Assembly: GCA_900312665.1 (NCBI GenBank)
Contig: ONZQ02000010.1
Location: 310,001 to 374,000, forward strand
From: Cephalotrichum gorgonifer
Lineage: Eukaryota; Ascomycota; Sordariomycetes; Microascales; Microascaceae
Reading direction: 5' to 3'
DNA: 64,000 bases
Part shown: positions 12,522-24,429 of the stretch, one piece after another
Layout: each line of letters begins with the position of its first letter
Numbering within the stretch: the stretch's first letter is position 1
Position numbers and translations under genes: made by a program
Notes under the pieces: model-generated
What the model saw: only the letters and a program-made list of their open reading frames with translations
What the model was told of the DNA's origin: nothing
The model's database searches: none

Positions 12522-14904
12522 TCACATTACGGTGCAGTTATTCGCTATGGTACCCATCGAGTACGTGTCCCTACACTGCTCCAGATACCCCTCGTCCTCC
12601 GCCGACCCCTCTACGACATTATGCTTCCTCACGAGGCCCTTGACCTTGAGGGTCTGCGTCCCGTCGCCGTGCCACCACAGGAGCTTCTGCACGAGAGGCA
12701 TGTCATCGTCCATCTTGATCTCCCACTTCCCCGAGGAGACCTCGACGTCCGCCGAGTCGGCGGGGTAGTGGAACTCGGGGAGGAATATCACCGTGGGCGC
12801 CTCGTGCTTCGCAGGGTCCTTCGCCTCGATCTTCAGGTTGAAGGTGCAGGAGCGGAGGTCGAAGCCGTGCTCGGCAATCGTGCCGGCCGCCACGACGGGC
12901 GTGGGCCGCACGAACGCCTCGGCGGCGCGGTATCCCGGCTCGTCGGCTTGGACCGGGCCCTTGCCCGGTTCCGAGGATATAGAGGGCGCGGTGAGGACTT
13001 TCTGGAGGTTTTCTGGAGTAACGTTTGTCTCGCCCGCGGCATCCCTGGTGGTGGACATGCTAGCCCGGAAGGTCTCGACGGAGGAGGGTGGGAGGGCTGA
13101 GACGGGCAAGGGCTTGTCATCCAGCGAGAGGATTGATAGGTCCTCGCCGTTCCACTGATCCCCCCTCTTGTGGGTGTTTTTCGCCGTGTAGACCCAGAGG
13201 AAAGCACCCTCCATCGCGGATCCTTCGACGGCAAAGTAGTTTGCGTCCAGCGCGGCGGACTGGCTCGAGTAGTCGCCCGTCTGATACGCTCCCTTCTCGT
13301 CCATATCGTAGGGGATGCCGAACTCCGTCATCACGCAGGGGTGCTTCCCCGTCCTGTCCAGGCCTTCCTTCCGCAGGGCTACGAGCTGGTCCCTAAAGCA
13401 GTTGCGGATGGCGGTCTCCCCGACCTTGATGGCGAAGACGGGGTGGTAGTATCTCCCGCGGAGGAGGCCTACGACGTCGACGTTCCAGGTCCGATTCCAT
13501 TTCTTCGTCATAAGAGTAATGCCGTCGTAGAAGTGTGGCGCGAAGGCCATCTTCGGGTCGTCGTCCGCCGTACCCATGATTTGAGGGGGTAGCTCGAGGG
13601 TCGGGTATTGCATGAGGAGCAGGGCGTCCTCGTGCTGTGCTCGGATAGCGTCCCTGAACCGACGGTACAGGTCCATGAAATAGGTGTCAGTGAAGTTGGG
13701 ATAGTCTATGACGTCTCCCGTTCGTGGATTCTTGGCGAAGTAATCCTTCTTCAGGAGGGTATCCGTCGCGGGGTCCCACACGCCGTGCTGGGCCCAGATG
13801 CACTCGCCAAGTTTCCACCCGGGGTCGCGCTTGAACCCGTACTTGGAGTCGTCGTAGTCGGTCGGTAGCCAAGCTATCTCCCCATGTGGGTCAATCAGCG
13901 CAGACCCAAGCTTGTAGGGTCCCAGACCCCCGATATCCCACGTCTCGACCTCGCACGCCCTTCCAGACCCGGTTAACATACACTGCCACGCGGTCGGGCA
14001 GGTTCCTTTCTTCAGCGCCTGCTCCTTGGGGATTACGCTAAGGTCGGGGTGTCCGGTCATGCCGCGGTTCGGCTCGTTCATGCTCTCCCATCCTACGACG
14101 ACCTCGTTTTCTAGGTCGCCCGCCTCGTGGATCCTCTTCGCGAGGTGCGCACAGGCGTTGACAAAGTGTGATTGCAGGTAGTCTTGAATATTTACGCCGT
14201 TAATTATGCATTTCGGCGCAAAGTCCTTGCCGGCGAAAAAGAGGGTGAAGATGGTCGCTGCGGCGAGGCGGTAGTAGTTCGTCGACCATATCATCTTGGG
14301 AAAATCGTCGGGATCGGGGTAGGTGTTCTGTACAAGCGCGGCTTCCGTCGCAGCAAAGCTTTGGGGGTTCAGGCCGCAAGCGTATATCGTCCACATCGGG
14401 GCACCAGAGCCACCACAGAATCGAGCCCACTACGAGAGACCTTAGTTAGCTCGGAGACATGGGATGTCCAGGTGGGCTATGGGGAAAGGGAGTAGCCTCT
14501 CGCAGACATACCACATCCTGGTGGGGATCCATAAACACATAGAACCCATACTTTCCTGCCACCCTCAACACCTCGATCGTATGCTGTATCCAAACCTCGT
14601 CATACTTTCCCGGCCCCGCGGCCTCGATCGCCTCCCATGTGAAAATGTACCGGATGGAGTTGTACCCGTACCGCCTCAGCCTCGAGAAGTGCTCGTGTGC
14701 TTCCGAAACCGGAAATGGTCTCGCGTGGAACGTGACCGAGTCGCCCTCGAAGAAGTCCTCGGCTACGTACGATGACTGCTCTGGTTCGCTGGGTAGCTTG
14801 GCGTCGCCGGCAACGTTGATGCCGCGAAGAAGGACCTGGCGGCCGTGTGAGTCGCGGAAGTGGCCATCTTCGATGGTAAGCCGGAAGGCCGGGGTATTTG
14901 TCAT
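12522..14904 (-). CDS. egh1: GH5 steryl-beta-glucosidase / glucocerebrosidase-like
   Basis: Glycoside hydrolase family 5 enzyme of the yeast Egh1 / Cryptococcus EGCrP type, which removes glucose from ergosteryl glucoside or glucosylceramide. Exons: 14904-14512 and 14429-12522, giving 766 aa; joining at DV|WARFCGG restores the conserved DPHQDVW motif. Putative acid/base Glu is at about residue 250 in WESMNEPNRG and the nucleophile Glu at about 500 in VMTEFGIPYD. No signal peptide or membrane helix is seen, which fits an intracellular enzyme. A beta-sandwich C-terminal domain follows the barrel. The last four residues are CTVM, a CaaX-like box. It is divergent from ski3. Substrate choice between sterol and ceramide glucoside is not decidable here. 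Confidence 0.88.
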
Positions 14905-16205
14905 GTTCCACCTAGGCCCTTCTGCTACGGGGGTACGGATCCCAAGATTGTGGTACGGGGGGGAGGGGAAAGGGGAAACGGTAAAGGGGCAGAAGTAACC
15001 TCGATGGTGGAACGGGGTACGACAAGGACAGGTGACGGCGAGGGTCGGTCGATAGGTTGGTAGGGAGGTCGTGGGGGTTGTTCTATATTGATGGGCGCCT
15101 CGGGACCGCACCGGCGAGGATGATGGAGGATGAAGGTGCCGTCGTTGGTAATAATAGGGAGGAGAGTGCACAGGGTCCGAAGGAGCGGCAACAGGCCATG
15201 ACGTCGAGAGGCTAACGGGAGCGGCGGGACGTGCCCGAAACTAAAAGGCGTATTAATTGGCTGGGCCTGGTCCACTAATTTATCCACTGCAGGCTAGCGG
15301 TCCCATCCACAACTAAGTATCACTTGAAGTACTCGAGACATCTACAGGCACTAGGTTACTTGTATTCCTGCATGTATACTGGTATTGACCACGTGCGGAG
15401 ATGGAGTCACGCCAGTACCTGAATGTGACCCCTTCGTATTCGTATAACATCTTACATATACTTCCATCTTGCCTTTCTAGGCTGTGTACTCGTAAACCTC
15501 CCAAATCGATTCGCTAGTCATAGATTTCCAGCGTATGTGGGAATGAGCAAAGACCGAATCTTGTTTGGACTTGGTTGGATGACTTCGTTCGCAACGAAGG
15601 ACTCACTCTGGGTACTAGCAGAGGATGTGTGACTTCTCAGGCGCTCGCCGCCGTGCTACTGTTAGTAGTACCTACCCATGATAGAATCTCAATGCTGCTA
15701 AGGCGGAAATAACAAATACGGCTAATCTGCGGCAAACAAATTATAGCTACAACTTGTACCTCTCGATCCCACCTACCCACCAGCTTTCCAAACCGAAGCT
15801 ATGTTTTGGCCATAATCAGACAGACTGGTGCCTTCACTGATAGACTTCGGAGACGCATTCATTCTCTGGAAGAGCTGGTGATTGACCCGACCTCAATCAC
15901 AAAGTCAAAAGACGGGATATAGGGGATATACTATCCCCCCCCCTGCCTTCTCTCCTTCCCCTTCCATCTCCATCAGACGATAAATCCGGCTCTCTAGCTG
16001 AGTGTCTTACCCCACCATCGTCACTCTGCCCCTCCATGCTCCATCCCACCTTCTCGTCCTCATCCTCATCCTCATCCTACCTTCTCATCGCGACACTCGC
16101 AACGCAAAATACTTGGGCTACCTCAGACCGCTTATTTTGAGAGGCCACATTGAAATACCGTCTATCTCCCCATTGGGGAACCTTCCAACATAACACTCCG
16201 CCACG
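14905..16205. promoter_or_regulatory. Divergent promoter region, egh1 / ski3
   Basis: 1.3 kb without a convincing gene. It holds a CACGTG E-box at 15390-15395, an ATTGG (inverted CCAAT) at 15256-15260, a C-run near 15937, and a CCTCAT triplication at 16058-16075 in the probable ski3 leader. Which sites work is not known. Confidence 0.5.
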
Positions 16206-19200
16206 ATGGCGTCCGTCAAGGCCCAGGTGAAGGCCATTGGTGAGGCCGTCAAGAGAAACCAGTTCGACGACGCTATCGAGCAAATCCACACTCTTCTGCA
16301 GCGAGACCCGAAGAACTTCCTCGCGTATGTGACTGCATCTCTTGTGGACGCCTATGGATTGTCCTGCCCTGCTAACCTTGCCATCTAGCCATATCTTCCT
16401 GGGATTCTCGTTAGAGAAGAAGAATCAGCTGGATGACGCTGAGAAAGCCTACCAGAGCGCGGCTTCGATACAGCCGCAGGCCACGCAATCCTGGCAAGGG
16501 CTGATCAAGCTGTTCGAAAGACAAGACGGCCGCAAACTAGCCGCCTACAAGGAAGCAGTTATCAGCCTTGGCGGGATATATATTGCCGCCGACGAGCTCA
16601 CGAAATGCAGGGAGATGGTTGAAAAGTTTCTCGACTTTTCCAAAAATCACGGCTACCCAAAGCAGTATGTTGAGGCCCTGGGCCTGATGGTTCCCGGCAG
16701 CCCTCTATACGAGGCGCTCGAGGGCCATGTGGCTAATCCAGCGGCCACGTATGAGACGATGGCCACCATCCTCGAGGCAGACGAGAAGAAGCGGATAAAT
16801 ACTCTCATTGGAGAGAGGCGGACACGCATAGGCGCCAGGCTCAGCGACGTTAAGAACCAAGTGAAGCTGGAAGTCATGGGCAAGAGCCAGCTAGGCGACA
16901 TTTACCGGCAACTGATCAATTGGACTCGGGACGATGATCTTCGGAGGCTTACGGAGGAAAAGCTGCTTCACTACTGTTATGACCTTCTTGTCGCCACCCC
17001 AGCCGGCCCGGAAAAGGCCTCCCGGCGAGATGTCGTCATGAAGCTCGCTGATGACATGGTCATCATTAAACATCCCTTGAAATTCGCTTGGGATATTGCC
17101 ATCGATTGGAAGGACTACAAGACCATCGCGGAGTGGGACGTCAACATACTCCGGGAGTACTGTGCCTTCTTCCCGGACAGCGATGTCTACAAGGTCATCA
17201 CCGGCTTCTTGACGAGCAGCATCTCTCCGTTCCCGAAGGAGAAACTACAGCCACTGGGGGACATCGCAGAAGACGACACCGACTCGAGCGAAGAGGACTC
17301 CGATGGCGGCGCTCCAACCTCGGTAGTGCCTGTCACCGACGAAGATAGGCTCCTGATGATGACCGATGGCATGGCGACCGCGACTTCGCTATTGGCCTAC
17401 AGACTCATGGCAGAATACTACCAACATCTCGAAGAATATGAGAGTACCGTGGAGCTGATGCGCAAGGCGATAACCCACCTTGGAGAAGAGCGCGCAAAGT
17501 CCGGGTTCGCATTCGTCAATGTCGGCGATTCCTTCTCTCTCCACCTTGCCACATCTCTTGTGTTCTATCAGTCACCTAGGCACCACGAAGAAGCCATGAC
17601 TCTCTTCAACACCGTCCTGGCCCACGACCCCGTTTCCACCCCAGCTCTCATCGGGGTGGGACTGATCTATGAAGAGGAAGAGGAGTACATCAAGGCAGCC
17701 GACTTCCTTACGCGAGCGCTGGAGCGAGATAGCTCTAACCTCCGTGTGCGGGCCGAGGCCGCCTGGGTCAGGGCTCTCGGGGGAGACTATGCGGCCGCAA
17801 AATATGAACTTGAATCATGCTTACCGCTCCTTGAGAAGAAGAAGGGAGCTCAGTTTAACAAGGAACTTCTGGCCCTGGTTCAATATCGCCTAGGCTGTTG
17901 CATCTGGAACCTTGACTCATCCCGTGCCGCAAGAAAGGACAGGAAAGGGGCATATTCACACTTCCTCGCGGCGTTGAGGAACGACCTCAACCTGGCGCCG
18001 GCCTACACGAGCTTGGGGAAATATTACGCCGACTACGCCAAGGACAAGAAGAGAGCGAGGCGGTGCTTCCAAAAGGCCGTCGAGCTATCTTCGTCGGAGG
18101 TGGAGGCTGCTGAGCGGCTCGCGCGGTCCTTTGCGGACGACGGAGATTGGGACCGTGTCGAGGTAGTGGCAAGGCGTGTGGTGGAATCTGGAAAGGTGAA
18201 GCCGCCTCCCGGATCGAAGAGGAAGGGCATCTCGTGGCCGCACTCGGCGCTTGGTATAGCGCTGATGAACAAGCTGGAGTACCGGGAGGCTATTGCGTCC
18301 TTCCAGGCTTGCTTGAGGATCTCACCGGAAGACTACCATTCGTGGGTTGGACTTGGCGAGAGCTACTACAGCTCTGGGCGCTATATGGCCGCCACCAAAG
18401 CCATTGTCCATGCCCAGAGCCTGGAGGAGGGGTCGGTTTCCGACATATCAGGAGACCTATGGTTTACTAAGTACATGCTTGCTAACGTCAAGCGTGAACT
18501 TGGAGAGTTTGACGAGGCCGTTACCCTCTACAAGGAAGTCCACGAAAGCCGCCCGAACGAAGAGGGTGTCATTCTGGCCCTGATGCAGACCATGGTTGAG
18601 AATGCCCTGGACAGTAGCACCAAGGGGTTCTTTGGAACCGCTATCCAGTTGGCTCAGGAGGTCATCGCTTTCGCGGCCGCCTCCGATGCGGATGTCTCAA
18701 GCTCTTTCAACTACTGGAAGGCCTTGGGTGATGCGTGCTCGGTCTTCTCGACGGTCCGAGGCCGCATCGACGAGTTCCCGGCGTCATCTGTGCAGAAGCT
18801 ACTCCAGGAGAACGGGGTCAGTACCAGGGGCAATATCTTTGAGGATGTGGACAAGATCCCATCCGACCTTGGCGAGGTCGAAAGCCTGCTTCCAGAGGAT
18901 GGACTAAGCGGCGACATGACGACCAAGTGTGCCTATGCTACGACTTTGTGCTACAAGATAGCCATCGATGTATCCGCGGCCGATGTCCACGCCCAAGCTG
19001 TCGCGTTTTACAATCTCGGGTGGGCGGAGTATCGGGTACACTGCTGCCTACCACCTCCGAGAACGAAGAAGTCGAGCAGGTGGGTACGAGCAGCCATCCG
19101 GGCTTTCAAGCGTGCAATCGAACTCGAGCACAGCAACGCCGAGTTCTGGAACGCCCTCGGCGTGGTGACGAGCCGTGTCAATCCGGCGGTCTCCCAGCAT

Positions 19201-20538
19201 GCCTTTGTCAGGAGCCTTCACCTGGACGAGCGCAGCCCCGCGGCGTGGACCAACCTCGCCTCGCTCGCCCTCCTGCAGAACGACCTCAAGCTTGCGAACG
19301 AGGCGTTTACGAGGGCACAGTCCAATGACCCGGATTATCCCTACGCCTGGCTCGGACAAGGGTTCGTGGCGCTGCTGTACGGAGATGCGAAGGAGGCACG
19401 CGGGCTCTTCACGCATGCTATGGAGATCTCGGAGTCGTCGGCGGTCCCAGTCCGGCATCAATACGCGGCTTCCGTGTTCGACAACATGATCACGTCGACG
19501 GATATTGGAATCATGGACATGCTACAGCCTATATATGCACTCTCGCAGGCGCAGGCCATGTATCCTCGCGACCTCGCGTACCGCCACCTCTGTACACTAT
19601 TCCAGGAGAGGATCCAAGTCCGAAACAAGACCGTGGCTGTCCTGGAGGAGGTGTGCGCTCAGCTTGAGGCTGCGTACGAGACGTCGGAGTCACCCGAAGC
19701 CCTGGGCCGCTTTGCCCTTGCTAAGGTAGACCTGGCGCGGTCCTACCTCGCGGAGAAGATGTTTGACGAAGCGGTCGAGTGCGGGGACATGGCTCTGGGC
19801 CTCACCAGCGACGAGTCGGAACACGAGCTGAGCAAGGATCAGCGCACAAAGGGTCGTCTGTCCGCCCACCTAACGGTCGGGATTGCGCTGTACTTCAAGG
19901 GCGACATCTCCGAGTCGATCGCCTACTTTGAATCGGCACTCGAGGAGTCGGATAATGACCCGGACGCGGTGTGTCTCCTGGCGCAAGTCCTGTGGGCGGC
20001 GGGGACGGACGAATCGAAAGAGAAGGCGAGGGAGGTCCTATTCGGCCTCATCGAGACGGCGCCGGACCACGTCGAATCCGTGCTACTTCTGGGCGTCGTC
20101 GCCCTCCTGGATGATGACGAGGAGAGCTTGGACGCCGTCGTATCGGAGCTCCACACCCTGAGGACGAGCGACAAGGTCAAGGAGGCAGAGTACTCTAGGA
20201 TCGGCACGGTTCTGAAGAGCATCCGCATGATGCCGGAGGAGCGATCGGAGGAGGACGTCCTGACGGAGGTGCAGACGGATGTGTTCCTGCACCCGTACCA
20301 GCCGCACGGGTGGAACTCCCTCGCAGAGATCTCTGGAGAGGAGTACCCTGCTGAGATGGCGCTCAAGGTTGCCATCGCGGGGATCCCACCCAGGGGTACG
20401 CTTGACGCCGGGGACCTGGCGAAGGCTTATGCTGGGACGGGTAGGGCAGCAGACGCCCAGGCGGCTATCTTTGTGGCGCCGTGGCAAGCTGAGGGGTGGG
20501 AGTCTCTCGGGGAGGCCGTGGCATGTCTTGGGGAGTAA
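16206..20538 (+). CDS. ski3: SKI3, TPR scaffold of the Ski complex
   Basis: Large tetratricopeptide scaffold (TTC37 in animals) that holds the Ski2 helicase and Ski8 and feeds mRNA to the cytoplasmic exosome for 3'-5' decay. Exons: 16206-16324 and 16389-20538, giving 1422 aa, the usual length in filamentous fungi. TPR units run almost from end to end: N-terminal FDDAIEQIHTLLQRDP and DDAEKAYQSAASIQP, then many A-x3-Y/F and P-type repeats such as YREAIASFQACLRISP, and C-terminal repeats to LGE. An acidic linker with DSSEEDSDGG occurs near residue 350. The intron after residue 39 splits the first TPR. The start ATG fits the family start (MASVKAQVK). A possible AATAAA signal is at 20585. Convergent with rmi1. 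Confidence 0.95.
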
Positions 20539-20584
20539 GACGGGTTTTTTTACGATTGGTGTTACGAAGAACAAAAAAAGGATA

Positions 20585-20590
20585 AATAAA
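20585..20590 (+). terminator. Candidate polyadenylation signal of ski3
   Basis: AATAAA 47 bp after the ski3 stop codon, within an A-rich tract and followed by a run of A near 20623. It fits a fungal 3' end; the cleavage site is not visible. Confidence 0.4.
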
Positions 20591-20709
20591 ATAGTACAGC
20601 ATATGGGACATGGTATACAATAAAAAAAAACCGAACTCTTTGCACGTCTATCTCTATTTGGGTATCTCTTCTATGATCTCGTCGCTCCCTGGCCTGGTAG
20701 ATTTCTTCT

Positions 20710-21462
20710 TCACCGCTGATCCGCAACCCCTACTGCCTCCCTCAGCACCTTGAGCCGGTCGCCTACCCACCTCTTCTCCTCGCTCTCGACGTAGCCACCC
20801 AGGAACAGGAACGTGGCGGGCTCCAGCAGCACCGTGCCCCTCGCCACCGTCGCCCCGCGCCTTACGACGACCTTCTCCCCGATCCTCGTGACGCCGACGC
20901 CCAGTCTCGGCATGCGCGTGAGCTCGATCCCGAAGATATTCGTGCCCGCGCGGTCCTGCAGCGTGACCCTGTGCGTCGCGTTCCCAGACGCCTTTTGCGC
21001 GGCGTCACCCGGCCCTGGCGCGGGTGCGGGCGTGGGTCTTGCGGCGCCGCCCTGCGTGGCCCTCGCGGCCGCGTCGTCCTCGTCCTCGTTCTCGATGCGC
21101 ACGACGGCGCGGCCCTTCTTCAGCTCGCCCTTCTCGATGCGCTCCAGCTCCTCGATCTGGTCCCAGCGGGAGCGCGAGAGGTCCTCGATGTCGACGATCT
21201 GCAGGGGCACGTCGGCTGGCAGTTTGGCGTCGCGGAGGGCGGGGGATAGAAGTTCGGGCGGGAAGACGGGGACGGAGGGGTCGAGGAGGGACGGGGTGGT
21301 GAGGTCCGTGGTTAGGATGTGGGACTTTGTCTGGGCTGTTAGGCGCGGGAGGGAAGGAGGCGGGTTTGTGGAGAGGAGGGTTGTGAGGAGGGTGGTGGAG
21401 GGGAGGGGGAAGGAGGTTTGGGAGAGGGAGGCTTTGAGTTGGGTGGTGAGCGTTCGGTCCAT
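20710..21462 (-). CDS. rmi1: RMI1-like subunit of the RecQ-Top3-Rmi1 complex
   Basis: Probable RecQ-mediated genome instability protein 1, the OB-fold partner of Top3 in dissolving double Holliday junctions. Single exon, 250 aa, from the ATG at 21462. The N-terminal helical region (about 1-70) is followed by a segment with LQIVDIEDLSRSRWDQIEELE, then an acidic, Ala/Pro-rich loop (about 135-160) inserted before the C-terminal part RVTLQDRAGTNIFGIEL and the strand-rich VVVRRGATVARGTVLL. The length matches ascomycete Rmi1, close to yeast Rmi1 (241 aa). Divergent from vps51 with 385 bp between starts; convergent with ski3. The family is diverged, so the call is good rather than certain. Confidence 0.75.
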   Translation of the reverse strand: MDRTLTTQLKASLSQTSFPLPSTTLLTTLLSTNPPPSLPRLTAQTKSHILTTDLTTPSLLDPSVPVFPPELLSPALRDAKLPADVPLQIVDIEDLSRSRWDQIEELERIEKGELKKGRAVVRIENEDEDDAAARATQGGAARPTPAPAPGPGDAAQKASGNATHRVTLQDRAGTNIFGIELTRMPRLGVGVTRIGEKVVVRRGATVARGTVLLEPATFLFLGGYVESEEKRWVGDRLKVLREAVGVADQR

Positions 21463-21847
21463 GGTGGGTGTTGAGTGATGAGTGCTGGATGATGGTTTGA
21501 GGGTGATTGTGGGTGAGTGAGTTTCGCAAGAAGAGAGTGCGTCTCAAATGTGGAGGGAAGGTGGGGTGGTGGTATTAGTTTCCTGGTCGCGTCGAGTTAA
21601 TAGTATAGTTAGTTTCAACGCGGCGTGGCAGGTGCCAAATGTCAAAAAGCTACATTATTACGACAGGACATCGGCGCCACAAGCTCCGATTCACCGACGG
21701 AGCTTCACTTCACTCTTTCCACATCACCCTCGCACACACCTCCCGACCACCCAACATCAACCCACCAACTCAACTCGACGCCCCGACACGAAACCCACCC
21801 ACCCCAAACGAGAGAAAAACATAACGGCCCCAGCCCCGCCCCCCAAA
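21463..21847. promoter_or_regulatory. Shared divergent promoter, rmi1 / vps51
   Basis: 385 bp between two start codons. The vps51 side is rich in C and A with many CACCC-like runs; no gene fits. It must serve both promoters. Confidence 0.55.
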
Positions 21848-22759
21848 ATGTCAACCATCGCATCCCCCCGCGACCGACGTCCCCCTTCCAACCTCCCCTC
21901 TCCCTCCCCCTCCGCCCGCCCCTCGACAGACTCCGTCCCGCCCGTCCTCTCCCCACAAGCGCCCCTCAGCCCCCCGCCGAAGCGTAAGAACCGTGCCGCC
22001 CTCCGCGAGTACTACAACCTCCGCCGCGCGGCGCCGCAGGACGACGCGGCGGCGGCGGAGGACGCTCGGTCCGAGGTCCCGCCATCGGAGCTCGACGCCC
22101 ACGACTTCGACGCCGACGCGTGGGTGGAGAGGAAGCTGGACGAGAGCGGGCTCGAGGAGCTGCTGAGGGTCTACACCAGGGTATTGGGGGAGATACGGGC
22201 GCTGGACGCGGAGAAGAAGGCCCTCGTTTACGATAACTATAGTAAGCTGATCTCAGCGACGGAGACGATTCGAAAGGTAAGTCCTCCCCCCCCCGTTTCC
22301 TCCCACGCTCCTTTCCTTTGCAGGCAGCAACTGGGGAGCGTTTGACAGGAATATGGGGCGCTGTACTGACGGGGGATGTGAGTACAGATGCGCGCAAACA
22401 TGGACCCGCTCGACCCTGTAGCCTCCGCACTCGACCCAAAGATAGCCCAGATCTACTCGCAGGCCGAGAAGATCCGCGATGACCTCCGGGAATCCGTGCC
22501 TAGGACGGACGAGACAGAGGAGAGGCGGCGGACGAGGGAGCTGGCGAGGGAGGTCCTCGCCATGCCGGACAAGCTGAGGGCGCTAGTCAGCGAGGGGAGG
22601 GCCGAGGAGGCGGCGGCGGCGTGGGAGATGCCGAGGCGGCTACTGGTTATCTGGGACGAGAGGGGGCTTGGCGGGGCGGATGTGGCGCGGCTGATTGAGG
22701 AGGGGGACGGGATTCTGGAGGCGGGAAGCGGGAGCAGTAGCAGGACTTCGGAGAGCTGA
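21848..22759 (+). CDS. vps51: VPS51, GARP/EARP tethering complex subunit
   Basis: Vps51/Vps67 subunit of the Golgi-associated retrograde protein complex, which tethers endosome-derived vesicles at the trans-Golgi. Exons: 21848-22276 and 22388-22759, giving 266 aa. The splice joins TETIRK to MRANMDPL, rebuilding the family signature IRKMR.NMDPL. Upstream lies LREYYNLRR (N-terminal SNARE-contact-like motif) and the helical region from FDADAWVERKL to VYDNYSKLISATETI. The C-terminal part is a charged helix. The length is longer than yeast Vps51 (164 aa) and far shorter than the animal protein. Divergent from rmi1; convergent with nif3, 138 bp away. Confidence 0.9.
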
Positions 22760-22897
22760 TACCAGCGATACCTTGTATACGCACACGAGAGACAGAGAGT
22801 ATGGGGGTACACGGAACGCGCAGGATGCGAAACGGAATAATACAGACGGACCTACTTGTCCGAAACAAAAGGGGGGGGGACGGCTGTGCATAACTTT

Positions 22898-24225
22898 CTA
22901 CAACGCCTCCAAGTCCACGACCCTGAACGGATCACTATCGATCCGGCTAACCAGCACCTCTGCCCGGCTCTCCTCGGGCCTCAGCCTCTCCTCCAGCATG
23001 CCCTGCAGCCTCTTCTCCAGGAACTGCCTCTCCGTGTTGCTGTGGTACGTCGTGACGACGATGCGGCCCCTCTGCGCCGCGGCCAGCGCGTCGTGGTGGC
23101 TCATCTCGCCCGTGATCCACATCTCCGCCCCCGAGCCCCTCATCACGTCGGCCCCGGACCCGGCGCAGACGGCCACGCTGGACACCTTTGCGCTCGCGAC
23201 GTCGACGCCCGCCGGCTCCGCGACGTGCAGGTGCTGCAGGCCGCCGAGGAGCCGTCCCACGCCCTTTATAATGCGCGCGGCGGGGACCTCGCGGCCCAGC
23301 GTCGTCTCCATTCCGTAGCCCGCCCCCTCGAGGCCCTCGGGGGGGCTGCTGGCGGGCTTGAGGACGCGGCGGGTGGGGGCGGCGGCGGATACGGCCTCAG
23401 CGGGGTCGGCGGTCTGGGCGGCGGCGAGCTCGACTATCTCGGCTAGCCAGGCGTTGATGCCGTAGGGACTGGCGTCTAGGGCTGTGTGCGGGCAGTAGAC
23501 GGCCACGCCGGCGCGGGCGAGGCGGAGGAGAGTTGCTTGTTGGGGGTCGGCGCAGGTGAGGGCCTTGAGGCCGCGGAAGATGATTGGGTCTGTGGTGTGT
23601 TAGGGTATTGCGTTGGGGAAACCTGGGAAGAAGAAAGGGGGGGGTAGCTATTCTTGCTAGGGAGGGGCGAAGAGAAGGGCGAAGAGAAGGGCGAGGGGCG
23701 AGGGGAGACGCACGGTAGGATATGATGACGCTGGCACCGAGTGATATGGCTTCCTCCGCCACGGCGTACGTCAGGTCGTTCGTGAGGAGGACGACGGGGG
23801 GCGTGGCGGGGTCATTAGGGGTTTGGACGTTGTCGAGGAGGAGGCCGACGTTGTCCCAGGTCCTGTCAGCGAGTTCTTCGGGGAAGCTGTGTCGCGAGTT
23901 TTAGTTTTTGGGTGAATTGACGTCAAGGAATTGAAGGGGGAGAGACTAAGACGGGAGGAAGGAGGGCGGCGTACAGCTCTCGCATGGACTTCACCACCAG
24001 CTGCGTAAAGGCCGGGGAGGTAGCGGTGATGCCGCTTCGCGCTGCGGTCGTCGACATGGTTGAAAGCCGACGGACTTTTGGTGGGATGAGAGGTCGAAGG
24101 TGGCTTGCTCGCGGTGGTAGTAGAGCTGCGAAGAGGGGTCGTCTAAGGGTGTTGGCGGTGATGCCGGAGATAATCGGGGCAGGTTTGATAAAAGTCCCAA
24201 TATTCAATGCTCTAGAAGCTCCCAT
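22898..24225 (-). CDS. nif3: NIF3/DUF34 family metal-binding protein
   Basis: NGG1-interacting-factor-3-like protein, a conserved dimetal-binding family of unsettled function, sometimes mitochondrial. Exons: 24225-23975, 23886-23714, 23589-22898, giving 371 aa. The phase-1 junction makes His142 in SYHPIIFRG, a metal ligand; others are in HTALD (about 176-180) and YHSNTERQ (His324, Glu328). N-terminal core signature: LADRTWDNVGLLLD. From the first ATG the protein has an Arg-rich, acid-poor leader of about 56 residues ending RRLSTM, which looks like a mitochondrial presequence; an internal ATG at 24057 (MSTTAARSG) would give a cytosolic form. Divergent from bolA2 with only 204 bp between first ATGs. 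Confidence 0.9.
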
Positions 24226-24398
24226 TGGTGTTAGTCCGTTATGTGGATGCAGGACATTGAAGATGCAGCTTGCTTGCTCCCCTCACTTCGTTCGATGCAA
24301 GTACTCGACTATTATTACTATTTGAATTAAGAGCTTCCAGCTTTGCCTGTGCTGTCATACAGTGTTCTTTACAGTTTACCCATCAAAACACACTGTCT

Positions 24399-24424
24399 CA
24401 GATATCTAATCCAGATATCTAATC
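24399..24424. repeat. Perfect 13-bp tandem repeat at the bolA2 start
   Basis: Two head-to-tail copies of CAGATATCTAATC (24399-24411, 24412-24424), ending six bases before the first bolA2 ATG. Each contains the palindrome AGATATCT, hence GATA on both strands. It may be a leader element or a GATA-factor site; which one is inference. Confidence 0.65.
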
Positions 24425-24429
24425 AATCA

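Noticed and set aside
12462..13592. Open frames on the + strand opposite the GH5 gene
   Set aside because: Shadows of the minus-strand gene whose catalytic motifs are clear.
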